A stretch of 64,000 bases of DNA from Sporosarcina psychrophila. GTDB taxonomy: Bacteria; Bacillota; Bacilli; Bacillales_A; Planococcaceae. The notes under the pieces were generated by a model. It searched no databases. It was not told the origin of the DNA and worked only from the letters and a program-made list of their open reading frames with translations. A program made the position numbers and the translations under genes. The DNA is taken from positions 991,001 through 1,055,000 of the forward strand of contig NZ_CP014616.1 of NCBI RefSeq assembly GCF_001590685.1, read 5' to 3'. Shown in pieces: positions 7,170-15,086 of the stretch; within the stretch, counting starts at the first letter, position 1; every line of letters begins with the position of its first letter.

Positions 7170-8189
7170 ATGAATATGAAAGCATGGAAAAAGCAAGGCG
7201 TAGGATTGGAAAACTTAAAATTAGTAGATGTGGATATTCCGAAACCAGGTCCTAAACAACTGTTGGTACGTGTGAAGGCTGTATCCCTCAATTTCCGGGA
7301 TAAATCAATTATGGATGGTGATTATTTACCAGACTTAATGAGTAAACCTTTCACACCCGTATCGGATGCAGCTGGAGTTGTAATCGGTGTGGGTTCAGAG
7401 GTAACAAAATTTAATGAAGGTGACCGGGTGGTTTCCCATCTTTACACAAAATGGACTGATGGAGCACCAACCGAGGACTATGGCCCAACTGCAGTGGGTG
7501 GACCTAATGATGGTGGTCTTGCGGAATATATGCTCCTAGACGAAGACGCAGCGGTAATGACACCTTCTAATATGACAGATGAAGAAGCGTCTACACTTCC
7601 GATTGCAGCCTTAACAGTTTGGTTTTCTTTAGTTGAATATGGAAAAATAAAAGCCGGCGATACAGTACTTATTCTTGGTACGGGGGGAGTATCAATCTAT
7701 GCGATTCAAATCGCTTCTGCACTAGGGGCAAGAGTTATTGTCACAACTAGCAGTGACGAAAAGGGCGAACGAGTAAGGGCTCTAGGAGCAAAAGAAGTTA
7801 TAAACTATGTGAAAACACCGGATTGGGAAAAAGAAGTATTAAAGCTCACGGATGGTAAGGGAGCTCAGCATATTTTAGAAGTTGTTGGTGGAGATAGTAT
7901 TAACCGTTCCATTGATGCTCTTGCACAACAAGGAAATATCTATGTCATTGGGTTCCTGAAGAGTATGATGGCAGAAGTAAATTTGTTTTCATTGTTGTCC
8001 AAACAAGCGCGTATACAAGGTATCTTTGTGGGGCATCGGAAAGCTTTCGATGAAATGAACAAAGAATTTAATGAACTGAACATTAAACCCGTGATTGACA
8101 CAGTTTATCCCTTTTCTGATGCAATCCAAGCCTATGAGCATCTGGGTCGTGGAGCATTCGGTAAAATCGTAATCAAAGTATCTGAATGA
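7170..8189 (+). CDS. NAD(P)-dependent MDR-family alcohol dehydrogenase / quinone oxidoreductase
   Basis: 339 aa. The N-terminal catalytic domain has 'GPKQLLVRVKAVSLNFRDKSIMDGDY' where zinc ADHs carry a Cys ligand; here it is N-F-R-D, so the zinc-free quinone-oxidoreductase type is more likely. The Rossmann site is 'GDTVLILGTGGVSIYAIQIA' (about 165-184). The ending 'GRGAFGKIVIKVSE' is typical. ATG 7170 is preceded by AAAGAGG; ATG 7176 is an alternative. It lies downstream of the ArsR-type regulator but beyond a hairpin, so it may have its own promoter. The substrate is not predictable. Confidence 0.85.
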   Translation: MNMKAWKKQGVGLENLKLVDVDIPKPGPKQLLVRVKAVSLNFRDKSIMDGDYLPDLMSKPFTPVSDAAGVVIGVGSEVTKFNEGDRVVSHLYTKWTDGAPTEDYGPTAVGGPNDGGLAEYMLLDEDAAVMTPSNMTDEEASTLPIAALTVWFSLVEYGKIKAGDTVLILGTGGVSIYAIQIASALGARVIVTTSSDEKGERVRALGAKEVINYVKTPDWEKEVLKLTDGKGAQHILEVVGGDSINRSIDALAQQGNIYVIGFLKSMMAEVNLFSLLSKQARIQGIFVGHRKAFDEMNKEFNELNIKPVIDTVYPFSDAIQAYEHLGRGAFGKIVIKVSE

Positions 8190-8280
8190 GGAAGCATATA
8201 TTCAAACTTTATATTGGTTTATAGCCCGACTATTTATCTTAATTTATTTCAATTAAAAAGTAACAACGCTAAATAAATAT

Positions 8281-8314
8281 AAAAGTCCTTGGAGCATAGT
8301 ATCCTCGGGCTTTT
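8281..8314 (+). terminator. Rho-independent terminator
   Basis: AAAAGTCCTTGGA ... TCCTCGGGCTTTT forms an imperfect stem that ends in Ts. Confidence 0.6.
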
Positions 8315-8364
8315 GTTATTTATCTGAAAAAAATAGTTATGACGAATTATATGGAGGTTTTTAT

Positions 8365-8922
8365 ATGGGAATGAATTATTGCTCGAACTGTGGAGAAGTG
8401 TTAGAAATACGTGTCATTAATGATGAAGAGTATAAAGCATGTTCAAGCTGTTCATTTATTCATTGGGGAAATTACAGTGTAAGTGTTGGAGCTTTAGTCA
8501 TAAAAGAGGAAAAAATGTTACTCGTTCGCCGTAAAGATAATCCTGGGAAAGGGAAATGGACAAACCCCGGTGGTTATATTGGTCAAACAGAACTTATTGA
8601 ACAAAGTGTCATACGTGAAGTATTAGAAGAAACAGGTGTAACTACAAAAGTGAAATCGATCGTAATGTTGGGGGATTATCCAGGTCGAGTACATAATATT
8701 TATATTGGATTTTTGATGGAATATTTAGAAGGGCAGCCACAACCAGATGAAGTTGAAGTAGATGGTGCAGGCTTTTTCTCATTGGAGGAAATGGAATCAA
8801 TGAATGTTGCTGATATGACTCGTGGACTGGTACGAATCGCTTTTGATCATCAAACGATTGGATTAAAATTGAACCCCTTACCAAAAACAGAATTTAATGG
8901 CTACACGTTTTTTAATGTATAA
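8365..8922 (+). CDS. Nudix hydrolase with N-terminal zinc ribbon
   Basis: 185 aa. A zinc ribbon opens the protein (CSNC at 6-9 and CSSC about 20 residues later). The Nudix fold follows, with a complete Nudix box, G-x5-E-x7-REV-x2-EETGV, inside 'GGYIGQTELIEQSVIREVLEE'. The ribbon-plus-Nudix layout is shared with NADH pyrophosphatase-like and ADP-ribose-type hydrolases of Bacilli. The substrate is unknown. ATG 8365 has GGAGGT 6 bases upstream. It is monocistronic between two terminators. Confidence 0.87.
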   Translation: MGMNYCSNCGEVLEIRVINDEEYKACSSCSFIHWGNYSVSVGALVIKEEKMLLVRRKDNPGKGKWTNPGGYIGQTELIEQSVIREVLEETGVTTKVKSIVMLGDYPGRVHNIYIGFLMEYLEGQPQPDEVEVDGAGFFSLEEMESMNVADMTRGLVRIAFDHQTIGLKLNPLPKTEFNGYTFFNV

Positions 8923-9002
8923 CACTAATTATAGGAAGGATTCGGATTCCGAACGATTTATTGAAATAAAACATCGGTATAAGTGTATTCAAAAAAACTT
9001 GC

Positions 9003-9033
9003 GAATCTAACACAATAGAACTATGTTAGATTC
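9003..9033. repeat. Hairpin repeat shared with 14272-14302
   Basis: GAATCTAACA ... TGTTAGATTC form a 10-bp inverted repeat. The same core (ACACAATA..AA.TATGTTAGATT) recurs at 14272-14302. Confidence 0.6.
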
Positions 9034-9038
9034 ATAAA

Positions 9039-9082
9039 GACAGCCTCAGCTCTTGCTACATAGGGGATGAAGCTGTTTTTTA
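9039..9082 (+). terminator. Terminator-like hairpin
   Basis: ACAGC..TC ... TGAAGCTG followed by about eight Ts. It lies downstream of the Nudix gene. Confidence 0.45.
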
Positions 9083-9110
9083 GTCATCCATTTTTTTCGG
9101 TGCTCATTTG

Positions 9111-9170
9111 AATCTAACTTAACGCATTTTAGAATTAACTTAAGTTAGATTGGGGGGGCGTTAAAATGCG
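9111..9170. repeat. Interleaved inverted repeats, potential pseudoknot
   Basis: AATCTAACTTAA (9111-9122) pairs with TTAAGTTAGATT (9140-9151). CGCATTTTA (9123-9131) pairs with TAAAATGCG (9162-9170). Both pairings are perfect, and the arms alternate A-B-A'-B'. Confidence 0.6.
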
Positions 9171-9386
9171 TGAGGTGAGGCATTAAAATGAAGGTTGCTC
9201 ATTTTATAGCTATGTTGTGCCACAATTGCGCCTGATAGCTTAACAAGTTATACATTTCCAATAATTTTTCATCTCTGGAAGATCATACATTCGTTTGTTC
9301 TAATTTGTTGTAAATGTTTCTTGCCTTATGAGGTATCCTCCCTGTTCCAGTTTCCGTCTTACTTCCTGATGCAATATCTTTTTAAA

Positions 9387-9641
9387 TTATTTCTCCTTCT
9401 TCCTGTTCAATTTTATGAGATTTACTTCGAGAACATTATTAAGTTCATCAGGACCATACGCTGTTACAATTACTCTTTCCTCTACTAGTTCAGCGCGGTG
9501 ATCTGTCAAGTAGTCTCTTAATAGTTTCGTAGCTGGTTCCGCATCCATATATTCTTTTTCTATTTCCGTTATTTCATTGCAAGCTGTAAGCCATAGTAAA
9601 AGCAGGTTTACAAACAACGATTTAGAATAGATTGAGTTCAT
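9387..9641 (-). CDS. Small predicted lipoprotein
   Basis: 84 aa. The first 21 residues form a lipoprotein signal: SK near the start, a hydrophobic core LFVNLLLLWL and the lipobox LTAC with C21 as the lipidated residue. The mature part of ~64 residues is charged ('EYMDAEPATKLLRDYLTDHRAE') and fits an extracellular protein anchored to the membrane. AGGAGGGG lies 8 bases before ATG 9641, which strongly supports translation. I do not recognise the family. It stands alone between repeat-rich stretches. Confidence 0.65.
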   Translation of the reverse strand: MNSIYSKSLFVNLLLLWLTACNEITEIEKEYMDAEPATKLLRDYLTDHRAELVEERVIVTAYGPDELNNVLEVNLIKLNRKKEK

Positions 9642-10028
9642 CTATCTTACCCCTCCTGAATACCGAATACTAAATCAAATAGCCCGATTATTGAATTGTC
9701 AAAGTTCGTCTTGTCTACGTAATTAAATCGAATTTTTTACAAAATTTGTTCAATATTGGCAAGGCTGGTACATTAACTATAATAGGATTTATTTTCCGGA
9801 AATACTGCCCGTATTGGGTGCGACAGTCTGTGATGCCACAGTGGTCGTTGGAGTATAACTAACGGATAGGGTTCTATGGCACCATAGTTCATCGACCTTC
9901 TTCGCAAGCCGTAGTATCCAATAACAGTTCTGCACATATTTTCAACTTCTGTGGTGTAGCGCTGATTTTGCGCTACATGTATGGCGGTTAGTTGAAGAAA
10001 AGTGTCAAATGACCGGGGGTTCTCAAGG
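9642..10028. other. Gene-free stretch with a 116-bp repeat
   Basis: It holds copy 1 of the 116-bp direct repeat (9758-9873), then a segment ending in GCGGTTAGTTGAAGAAAAG near 9985-10002 that resembles the right half of the dispersed AACTAAC palindrome. A minus-strand ORF across the repeat is not supported. Confidence 0.5.
9758..9873. repeat. 116-bp direct repeat, copy 1
   Basis: It begins GGCAAGGCTGGT and contains CGTATTGGGTGCGACAGTCT, then GGTCGTTGGAGT and a CTAAC..ATAGGGTT end. It matches 15554-15668 across its length with one indel. Confidence 0.8.
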
Positions 10029-10343
10029 ATGAACAAATTAGGAAAAGTGCTTCAATGGTTAGGTTTTATTCTTATTGCTTTAGGACCGTTTTTTGACTTA
10101 GAAGATACGTATGCAAACTACCTTCCTATACTTATGATAAGTGGTTCAACTCTTGCTCTGTTAGGGAGTCTGCTGAGTAAGCCAAAGAAGTTAGAGATTT
10201 TGGCAATTTGTTTAGGCATTTTGTCTTTAATAGCTTATTTTTATTTAGATCAACGGTTGATATACAAAATTTTAATCATAACAATTCTTGTGTTAGTTGT
10301 AGTACATGGCATTTTGGATAAGAAAAATCATCATTTAAAATGA
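10029..10343 (+). CDS. Small integral membrane protein
   Basis: 104 aa with three to four hydrophobic helices (about residues 5-22, 33-50, 57-75 and 80-97) and a basic, His-containing tail (DKKNHHLK). No motif suggests a function. ATG 10029 is preferred over GTG 10002; a G-run at 10015-10019 lies 9 bases before it. It is unlinked to recognisable partners. Confidence 0.6.
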   Translation: MNKLGKVLQWLGFILIALGPFFDLEDTYANYLPILMISGSTLALLGSLLSKPKKLEILAICLGILSLIAYFYLDQRLIYKILIITILVLVVVHGILDKKNHHLK

Positions 10344-10470
10344 ATAACCTGGGAACTCAGTATTATAAAAGTCTGAATTACCGGTCTTATCGAAGTGGCG
10401 GGGAAGACTAAAGGGGTAGTTCAGTTGAAGAGGGCTTATTGAAATGATCAAATTTTTTATGAAAAAGGTG

Positions 10471-10514
10471 GACCGGAATTTCCTATCTCTATATAGAAGG
10501 GATTTCGGTTTTAC
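10471..10514 (+). terminator. Terminator-like hairpin
   Basis: GACCGGAATTTCC pairs imperfectly with GGGATTTCGGT, followed by TTT. It lies between the membrane protein and the second Nudix gene. Confidence 0.5.
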
Positions 10515-10646
10515 CTGTAGATCAGGTACCTGTTAAGTAATAATAATGTTATTCCATTGAAGGGCCATTATATGTAGTAGGATTTTTGATCGTATAATGC
10601 TCTTTTAGTTTAAAAAATAATTGTAGAATTAGAGAGGATGGTATTA

Positions 10647-11150
10647 TTGGAAGTCCGACAAATGGCTACTGCATTCTTAATTCATCAAGGAAGTGTACTA
10701 ATGATGAAAAAGAAAAAAAGTAAAATCTTTAATTTTGAATTTTGGGGTGGAATTGGAGGTCATATGAAATCCGATGAACTTAATTCTCCAATGACGGCAA
10801 GTTACAGGGAAATTGAAGAAGAGACAGGATTTAAAAAGGATGACATCAAAAATTTCAGGCTTGAATACATACTGCTTGAGAAGAATAGCGGGGAAATACG
10901 TCAGCAATATGTCTACTTTGGAGAAACAAAGCATATGAACTTTATTCCTTCAGACGAAGGGGAATTATTTTGGGTTCCTAAGAATGAATTATCAGGTTTA
11001 TACACCTCAAAAGTTATCAGTTCAACTATTGAACACTATTTGAATAACATAACTAATACCGATGATATATTTGTTGGAACGATGATGACTAGCAATGAAT
11101 TTAATCCCAAAATTCAATGGTCAACTATCAAAGAGACCGTTGATTTTTAA
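10647..11150 (+). CDS. Nudix hydrolase
   Basis: 167 aa, a single Nudix domain. The box reads GGHMKSDE followed nine residues later by REIEEETGF. The canonical spacing between the first Glu and REx2EE is seven, so a two-residue insertion sits in the box helix start; the catalytic REx2EE glutamates are intact. TTG 10647 is preferred because GAGAGG lies 9 bases upstream, while ATG 10638 directly abuts that site. The substrate is unknown, and it is unlike the zinc-ribbon Nudix gene at 8365. Confidence 0.78.
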   Translation: MEVRQMATAFLIHQGSVLMMKKKKSKIFNFEFWGGIGGHMKSDELNSPMTASYREIEEETGFKKDDIKNFRLEYILLEKNSGEIRQQYVYFGETKHMNFIPSDEGELFWVPKNELSGLYTSKVISSTIEHYLNNITNTDDIFVGTMMTSNEFNPKIQWSTIKETVDF

Positions 11151-11232
11151 TTTTTTTATCCTAACTAGTTATACAGAAACTTGTTTTTTTTAACTACTGA
11201 AGTCTTATTTTCAATAGTTCAACATAAAGGAT

Positions 11233-11255
11233 CTCCCGTAAAAGGGAGTTTTTTT
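11233..11255 (+). terminator. Rho-independent terminator
   Basis: CTCCC, six-base loop, GGGAG and seven Ts. It lies 82 bases after the Nudix gene. A second small hairpin (GGCCTGG..CAGGCC) follows at about 11270-11294. Confidence 0.75.
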
Positions 11256-11334
11256 AATGGAAGAAAGAAGGGCCTGGATTTTCATTATCAGGCCATTTTA
11301 TTGAAAATCAAAAGAAATTAATAGGATGATAATT

Positions 11335-11469
11335 ATGAAAGAGGTTCATTCGGAAAGCATTCACTTACAAGAGAGCTGTCATCTTATTAAGCAAACGGGT
11401 GCGTTAGCGGAGCGAGTCTATAACTGCTCATGCGGTTCTGTGCTTAATAGAGACTATAACTCTACCTAA
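11335..11469 (+). pseudogene. Possible TnpB (IS200/IS605) zinc-ribbon remnant
   Basis: A 44-codon frame ends ERVYNCSCGSVLNRDYNST. The 'CxCG..LxRDxNS' ending resembles the zinc ribbon and final RuvC aspartate segment of TnpB proteins. The first half is unrelated and partly overlaps a TTAAGCAAACGGGTGCGTTAG-like repeat. If correct, it is only the last few per cent of a TnpB gene. It is the only coding-like signal in 11151-11592. Confidence 0.35.
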
Positions 11470-11592
11470 TAAATTTTTGATTTAGTTAGTTAGTCAGATT
11501 AACTAGTTCAATAATTTTTAAAGACATATGCTATCCAGACAGGTTGATTATTATTTTTCAACTTGATCATTATTTAGAAAGGAGGTACAAAA

Positions 11593-13692
11593 ATGAGTAA
11601 TTGGAAATGTGAATATTGTCATTACAAAAGTGAAAATCTTGAAAAATTTTGCAGACGATGCGATGCTCGGTATCCATGGATAGTTAACACTGACGCTGAC
11701 GCAACTGCTGATGCTGACGCAACTGCTGATGCCGACGCAACTGGTGACGCCGACGCAACTGCTGATGCCGACGCAACTGCTGATGCCGATGCAACTGGTG
11801 ACGCCGATGCAACTGGTGACGCCGATGCAACCGCTGATGCCGACGCAACAGCTGATGCTGACGCAACAGCTGATGCAACAGCTGATGCCGACGCAACAGC
11901 TGATGCCGACGCAACTGCTGATGCTGACGCAACTGCTGATGCCGATGCAACTGGTGACGCCGATGCAACTGGTGATGCCGATGCAACTGCTGATGCCGAC
12001 GCAACTGGTGATGCCGACGCAACCGGTGACGCCGACGCAACTGCTGACGCCGACGCAACTGCTGACGCCGACGCAACTGGTGACGCCGACGCAACTGGTG
12101 ACGCCGACGCAACTGGTGACGCCGACGCAACTGCCGACGCCGACGCAACTGCCGACGCCGACGCAACTGGTGACGCCGACGCAACTGGAGACGCCGACGC
12201 AACTGGTGACGCCGACGCAACTGGTGACGCCGACGCAACTGCTGACGCCGACGCAACTGGAGATGCCGACGCAACTGGAGATGCCGACGCAACTGGTGAC
12301 GCCGACGCAACTGCCGACGCCGACGCAACTGGCGACGCCGATGCAACTGGAGATGCCGATGCAACTGGAGACGCCGATGCAACTGGAGACGCCGATGCAA
12401 CTGGAGACGCCGATGCAACTGGAGACGCCGACGCAACTGGTGACGCCGATGCAACTGGTGACGCCGACGCAACTGGAGATGCCGACGCAACTGGAGATGC
12501 CGACGCAACTGGTGACGCCGACGCAACTGCCGACGCCGACGCAACTGGCGACGCCGACGCAACTGGTGACGCCGATGCAACTGGTGACGCCGATGCAACT
12601 GGTGACGCCGATGCAACTGCAACTGCCGATGCAACTGGAGACGCCGATGCAACTGGTGACGCCGACGCAACTGGTGACGCCGACGCAACTGGCGACGCCG
12701 ACGCAACTGGTGACGCCGATGCAACTGGTGACGCCGATGCAACTGGTGACGCCGATGCAACTGGTGACGCCGATGCAACTGGTGATGCCGATGCAACTGG
12801 TGATGCCGATGCAACTGGAGATGCCGACGCAACTGGAGATGCTGACGCAACTGCCGATGCCGATGCAACTGGTGACGCCGATGCAACTGGAGATGCTGAT
12901 GCAACCGCCGATTCCGATGCAACTGGTGACGCCGATGCAACTGGTGACGCCGATGCAACTGGTGACGCCGATGCAACTGCTGATGCCGACGCAACTGGAG
13001 ATGCCGATGCAACTGCCGATGCCGATGCAACTGGTGACGCCGATGCAACTGGTGACGCCGATGCAACTGCTGATGCCGATGCAACTGCCGATGCCGATGC
13101 AACTGGTGACGCCGACGCAACTGGTGACGCTGACGCAACTGGTGACGCCGATGCAACTGGTGATGCCGATGCAACTGGTGACGCCGACGCAACTGGAGAT
13201 GCCGATGCAACTGGTGACGCTGACGCAACTGGTGACGCCGATGCAACTGGTGATGCTGATGCAACTGGAGACGCCGATGCAACCGCATCTGGTGATGCAA
13301 CTGCGACTGGAGACGCCGATGCAACTGGAGACGCTGATGCAACTGGAGATGCCGACGCAACCGCCGATTCCGATGCAACTGGAGATGCCGATGCAACCGC
13401 CGATTCCGATGCAACTGGTGATGCTGACTCAACTGCTACCGCAAACGCTGGAAACAATACCTTTACAAATGGAAACAATACCGTTATCAACGTAACCGAT
13501 AATAGTGCTGGATTTATGGCTATGACTCTATCTAATCTTATTATGATGGAAAGCTTAATGGGTAACCAGAATTCAGACAATATAGAACCTCTAGTTTCTA
13601 AATTCAGTAATATAATGAATGAGTTATTACAAAGTGAATATAGTAATCGCAAAGCTATCCTTGACGCTATTAATTCTCTCAAAAAAGAATAG
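11593..13692 (+). CDS. Zinc-ribbon protein with ~97 acidic DADAT(G/A) hexapeptide repeats
   Basis: 699 aa in three parts. Residues 1-33 form a RanBP2-like zinc finger (W4, C6, C9, N15, C20, C23). Residues 34 to about 616 consist of a hexapeptide D-A-D-A-T-(G/A), about 97 units with rare variants (DSDAT, TATADAT, ASGDAT). The last ~80 residues are a non-repetitive domain with 'NNTFTNGNNTVINVTDN', a Met-rich hydrophobic segment and a charged helix ending SLKKE. There is no signal peptide or membrane anchor. With two Asp per six residues the core is extremely acidic and could bind cations or form an extended or solenoid rod; this is inference. AGGAGGT 6 bases before ATG 11593 marks a strong start. 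A small gene follows 21 bases later and is probably co-transcribed. Spore-surface, cell-surface and intracellular scaffold roles all remain possible. Confidence 0.8.
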   Translation: MSNWKCEYCHYKSENLEKFCRRCDARYPWIVNTDADATADADATADADATGDADATADADATADADATGDADATGDADATADADATADADATADATADADATADADATADADATADADATGDADATGDADATADADATGDADATGDADATADADATADADATGDADATGDADATGDADATADADATADADATGDADATGDADATGDADATGDADATADADATGDADATGDADATGDADATADADATGDADATGDADATGDADATGDADATGDADATGDADATGDADATGDADATGDADATGDADATGDADATADADATGDADATGDADATGDADATGDADATATADATGDADATGDADATGDADATGDADATGDADATGDADATGDADATGDADATGDADATGDADATGDADATGDADATADADATGDADATGDADATADSDATGDADATGDADATGDADATADADATGDADATADADATGDADATGDADATADADATADADATGDADATGDADATGDADATGDADATGDADATGDADATGDADATGDADATGDADATGDADATASGDATATGDADATGDADATGDADATADSDATGDADATADSDATGDADSTATANAGNNTFTNGNNTVINVTDNSAGFMAMTLSNLIMMESLMGNQNSDNIEPLVSKFSNIMNELLQSEYSNRKAILDAINSLKKE
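11692..13440. repeat. 18-bp minisatellite inside the acidic repeat gene
   Basis: About 97 tandem 18-bp units of the type GGTGACGCCGACGCAACT. Variation is mainly at third codon positions (gac/gat, gcc/gct, ggt/gga/ggc), so the amino-acid unit is held while the DNA drifts. The block at 12259-12345 recurs almost exactly at 12475-12561, an offset of 216 bp or 12 units. No spacers are present, so it is not a CRISPR array. Confidence 0.95.
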
Positions 13693-13713
13693 AAAAGAAT
13701 CGGAGGAGGCTAC

Positions 13714-14055
13714 ATGACAAAAACAAATGTCTCACGCTGTATGATTTCTACGGAGGAAGATAGCGATAACCTATATGTAAAAGTTAAAAATAAGAACCAA
13801 GAACTTAGTCGTCAATTCACCATAAATGCATACAGTAAAAATTCACCGACAAAGGAATTATTACCTGTTTATGTCGATAATCAACCTGCACATATAGATA
13901 CCCTAGATCCTGATGCAGAAAAAGTCTATAGAATAGACGTGTCAAATGTAAAGGGGCAGGTTATTTTCGAGATTATCCAAAAAATGGGCAGCTCAAGTAT
14001 TAAGGTTTCCAAAAACAGCAAAAACCCCTTTTCGGTAGAATTACACATTAAATAA
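13714..14055 (+). CDS. Small protein downstream of the acidic repeat gene
   Basis: 113 aa. It looks like one all-beta domain with alternating hydrophobic residues ('DNLYVKVKNKNQELSRQFTI', 'AEKVYRIDVSNVKGQVIFEII') and a basic, Ser/Lys-rich end ('SSSIKVSKNSKNPFSVELHIK'). No signal peptide and no known family that I can name. GGAGGAGG lies before ATG 13714. It follows the repeat gene by 21 bases in the same direction without a terminator, so the two probably act together. A basic beta domain beside a very acidic rod suggests direct binding, which is inference. Confidence 0.65.
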   Translation: MTKTNVSRCMISTEEDSDNLYVKVKNKNQELSRQFTINAYSKNSPTKELLPVYVDNQPAHIDTLDPDAEKVYRIDVSNVKGQVIFEIIQKMGSSSIKVSKNSKNPFSVELHIK

Positions 14056-14145
14056 AAATAGCTTGGATTTTCGTGGCAACTAAATCCACCTAAATAAAAT
14101 GATAGACATAATTTTGATCTGAGAATATTTTTCTTGAAATATAAT

Positions 14146-14176
14146 TTCTTCAACTAACAAGTTACTTTAGTTAAAC
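14146..14176. repeat. Dispersed AACTAAC palindromic repeat, copy 5
   Basis: TTTCTTCAACTAAC .. TTTAGTTAAACAA, directly followed by a terminator hairpin. Confidence 0.7.
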
Positions 14177-14181
14177 AATCG

Positions 14182-14205
14182 GCTGCCTTTACAGGGCAGC
14201 TTTTT
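14182..14205 (+). terminator. Rho-independent terminator
   Basis: GCTGCC, seven-base loop, GGCAGC, five Ts. It ends the repeat-protein operon. Confidence 0.75.
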
Positions 14206-14210
14206 CTTAA

Positions 14211-14251
14211 TGAAATTAAATATTTCCTAAAACGGGCATTGCGTCTACTAG
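14211..14251. repeat. TAAATA..GTCTAC dispersed repeat, copy 1
   Basis: ATTAAATATTTCC then AACGGGCATTGCGTCTACTAG. Similar sequences are at 29423-29460 and 31493-31530. Confidence 0.55.
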
Positions 14252-14271
14252 ATCTGCTTGAAAAAGTTATG

Positions 14272-14302
14272 AATCAAACACAATATAAATATGTTAGATT
14301 TG
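14272..14302. repeat. Hairpin repeat shared with 9003-9033
   Basis: ATCAAACACAATA..ATATGTTAGATTTG; the left arm has drifted compared with the copy at 9003. Confidence 0.5.
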
Positions 14303-14463
14303 CGAAAATTTCCTCTTTCATTTACATAGGAAGACTTTTATCTATTGCATGTGTCATAACTTATTGAGTAATGAAGTTAAATATTTCCATGAACGGATTT
14401 TAAGATGATCTGGATTGGAGATGTATAAGGTTTAATCTCATGGAGACAAACCTTTACCTTCTA

Positions 14464-14492
14464 CTTCAACTAACGCAGCAAGTTAATTGAAA
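14464..14492. repeat. Dispersed AACTAAC palindromic repeat, copy 6
   Basis: CTTCAACTAACGCAGCA followed by AGTTAATTGAAAG. Confidence 0.65.
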
Positions 14493-14531
14493 GGGTTAAC
14501 CATATTAAGATAATTAAGGGGTGTGAAGGAA

Positions 14532-15011
14532 ATGACAAAAGAATATATTAATGTTGATTTCACTATGAATACATTTGATACAAGTAAAATGGACATGTGG
14601 ACTAAAGAACAGTGGAAGGAATGGGGTGGGGATCCAGAGGATAATATAGAAATTCAACTATTGTTGATTAATGATACTAAGTTTTATTTGAAAGTAATGG
14701 GGATTTATTATAACGAAGAAACAGGAGACATGTTTTTTGGTTTTGATACACAAAATAAACTTGATCGAGACATAAATATTCAATTCGGCAAATGGAAGAT
14801 AGATGAAAGTATTAATGATTTATCCCATGAAAAGCCCCAGTATATGGAGAAATACTCTGAAATAAGAGGTTTTCAAAGGTTTGTGAAGCGTACATATTTG
14901 GAAAGTTGGGATACGATAACAACAGAAATAAGTATTCTCGACGCAGAAACAAACTTAAGTATTAGAGAATTTAAATTTAAAATAGAAAAGCATTTAATCC
15001 AGGTTTTTTAG
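14532..15011 (+). CDS. Unassigned acidic protein
   Basis: 159 aa, soluble, rich in Asp/Glu and aromatic residues. It begins TKEYINVDFTMNTFD and contains 'WTKEQWKEWGGDPEDNIEIQL'. Alternating strands such as 'FYLKVMGIYYNEETGDMFFGF' suggest a mainly beta fold. No family is recognised. ATG 14532 is preferred over GTG 14523: AAGGGGTG sits 8 bases before the ATG. It is the first of three same-strand small genes (14532, 15087, 15729) that share an acidic, signal-less character. Confidence 0.65.
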   Translation: MTKEYINVDFTMNTFDTSKMDMWTKEQWKEWGGDPEDNIEIQLLLINDTKFYLKVMGIYYNEETGDMFFGFDTQNKLDRDINIQFGKWKIDESINDLSHEKPQYMEKYSEIRGFQRFVKRTYLESWDTITTEISILDAETNLSIREFKFKIEKHLIQVF

Positions 15012-15086
15012 TAAAGTATCGTAGGATTGCCATGGGTAATTCTAATTGATTTTTCATACAACGCGGCAGTATATAGGAGGAAGTGA

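Larger units (their letters stand above)
8923..9386. other. Gene-poor stretch with hairpins and a short relic
   Basis: It contains a 13-base palindrome (8941-8953), a hairpin shared with 14272-14302 (9003-9033), a terminator-like hairpin (9039-9082) and two interleaved inverted repeats (9111-9170). A minus-strand run of about 25 codons (9286-9376, including 'TGTGRIPHKARNIYNKLE') looks protein-like but is too short to call. Confidence 0.5.
14056..14531. other. Gene-free, repeat-rich stretch
   Basis: It holds two copies of the AACTAAC palindrome (14146-14176 and 14464-14492), a terminator (14182-14205), a TAAATA..GTCTAC repeat (14211-14251, with a partial match near 14373) and the hairpin repeat 14272-14302. 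No coding signal was seen. Confidence 0.6.

Noticed and set aside
9773-10036. 87-codon minus-strand ORF
   Set aside because: It runs through the 116-bp direct repeat, has no ribosome site and is not conserved in the second copy.
11692-13440. CRISPR-like tandem array
   Set aside because: Units are contiguous 18-mers without spacers and lie in frame in a coding sequence. No cas genes are present.
11622-13682. Antisense ORF of 686 codons (and 594- and 582-codon ORFs in other frames) over the acidic repeat gene
   Set aside because: An 18-bp unit without stops is open in several frames. Codon drift keeps only the DADATG frame constant, and the other frames lack ribosome sites.
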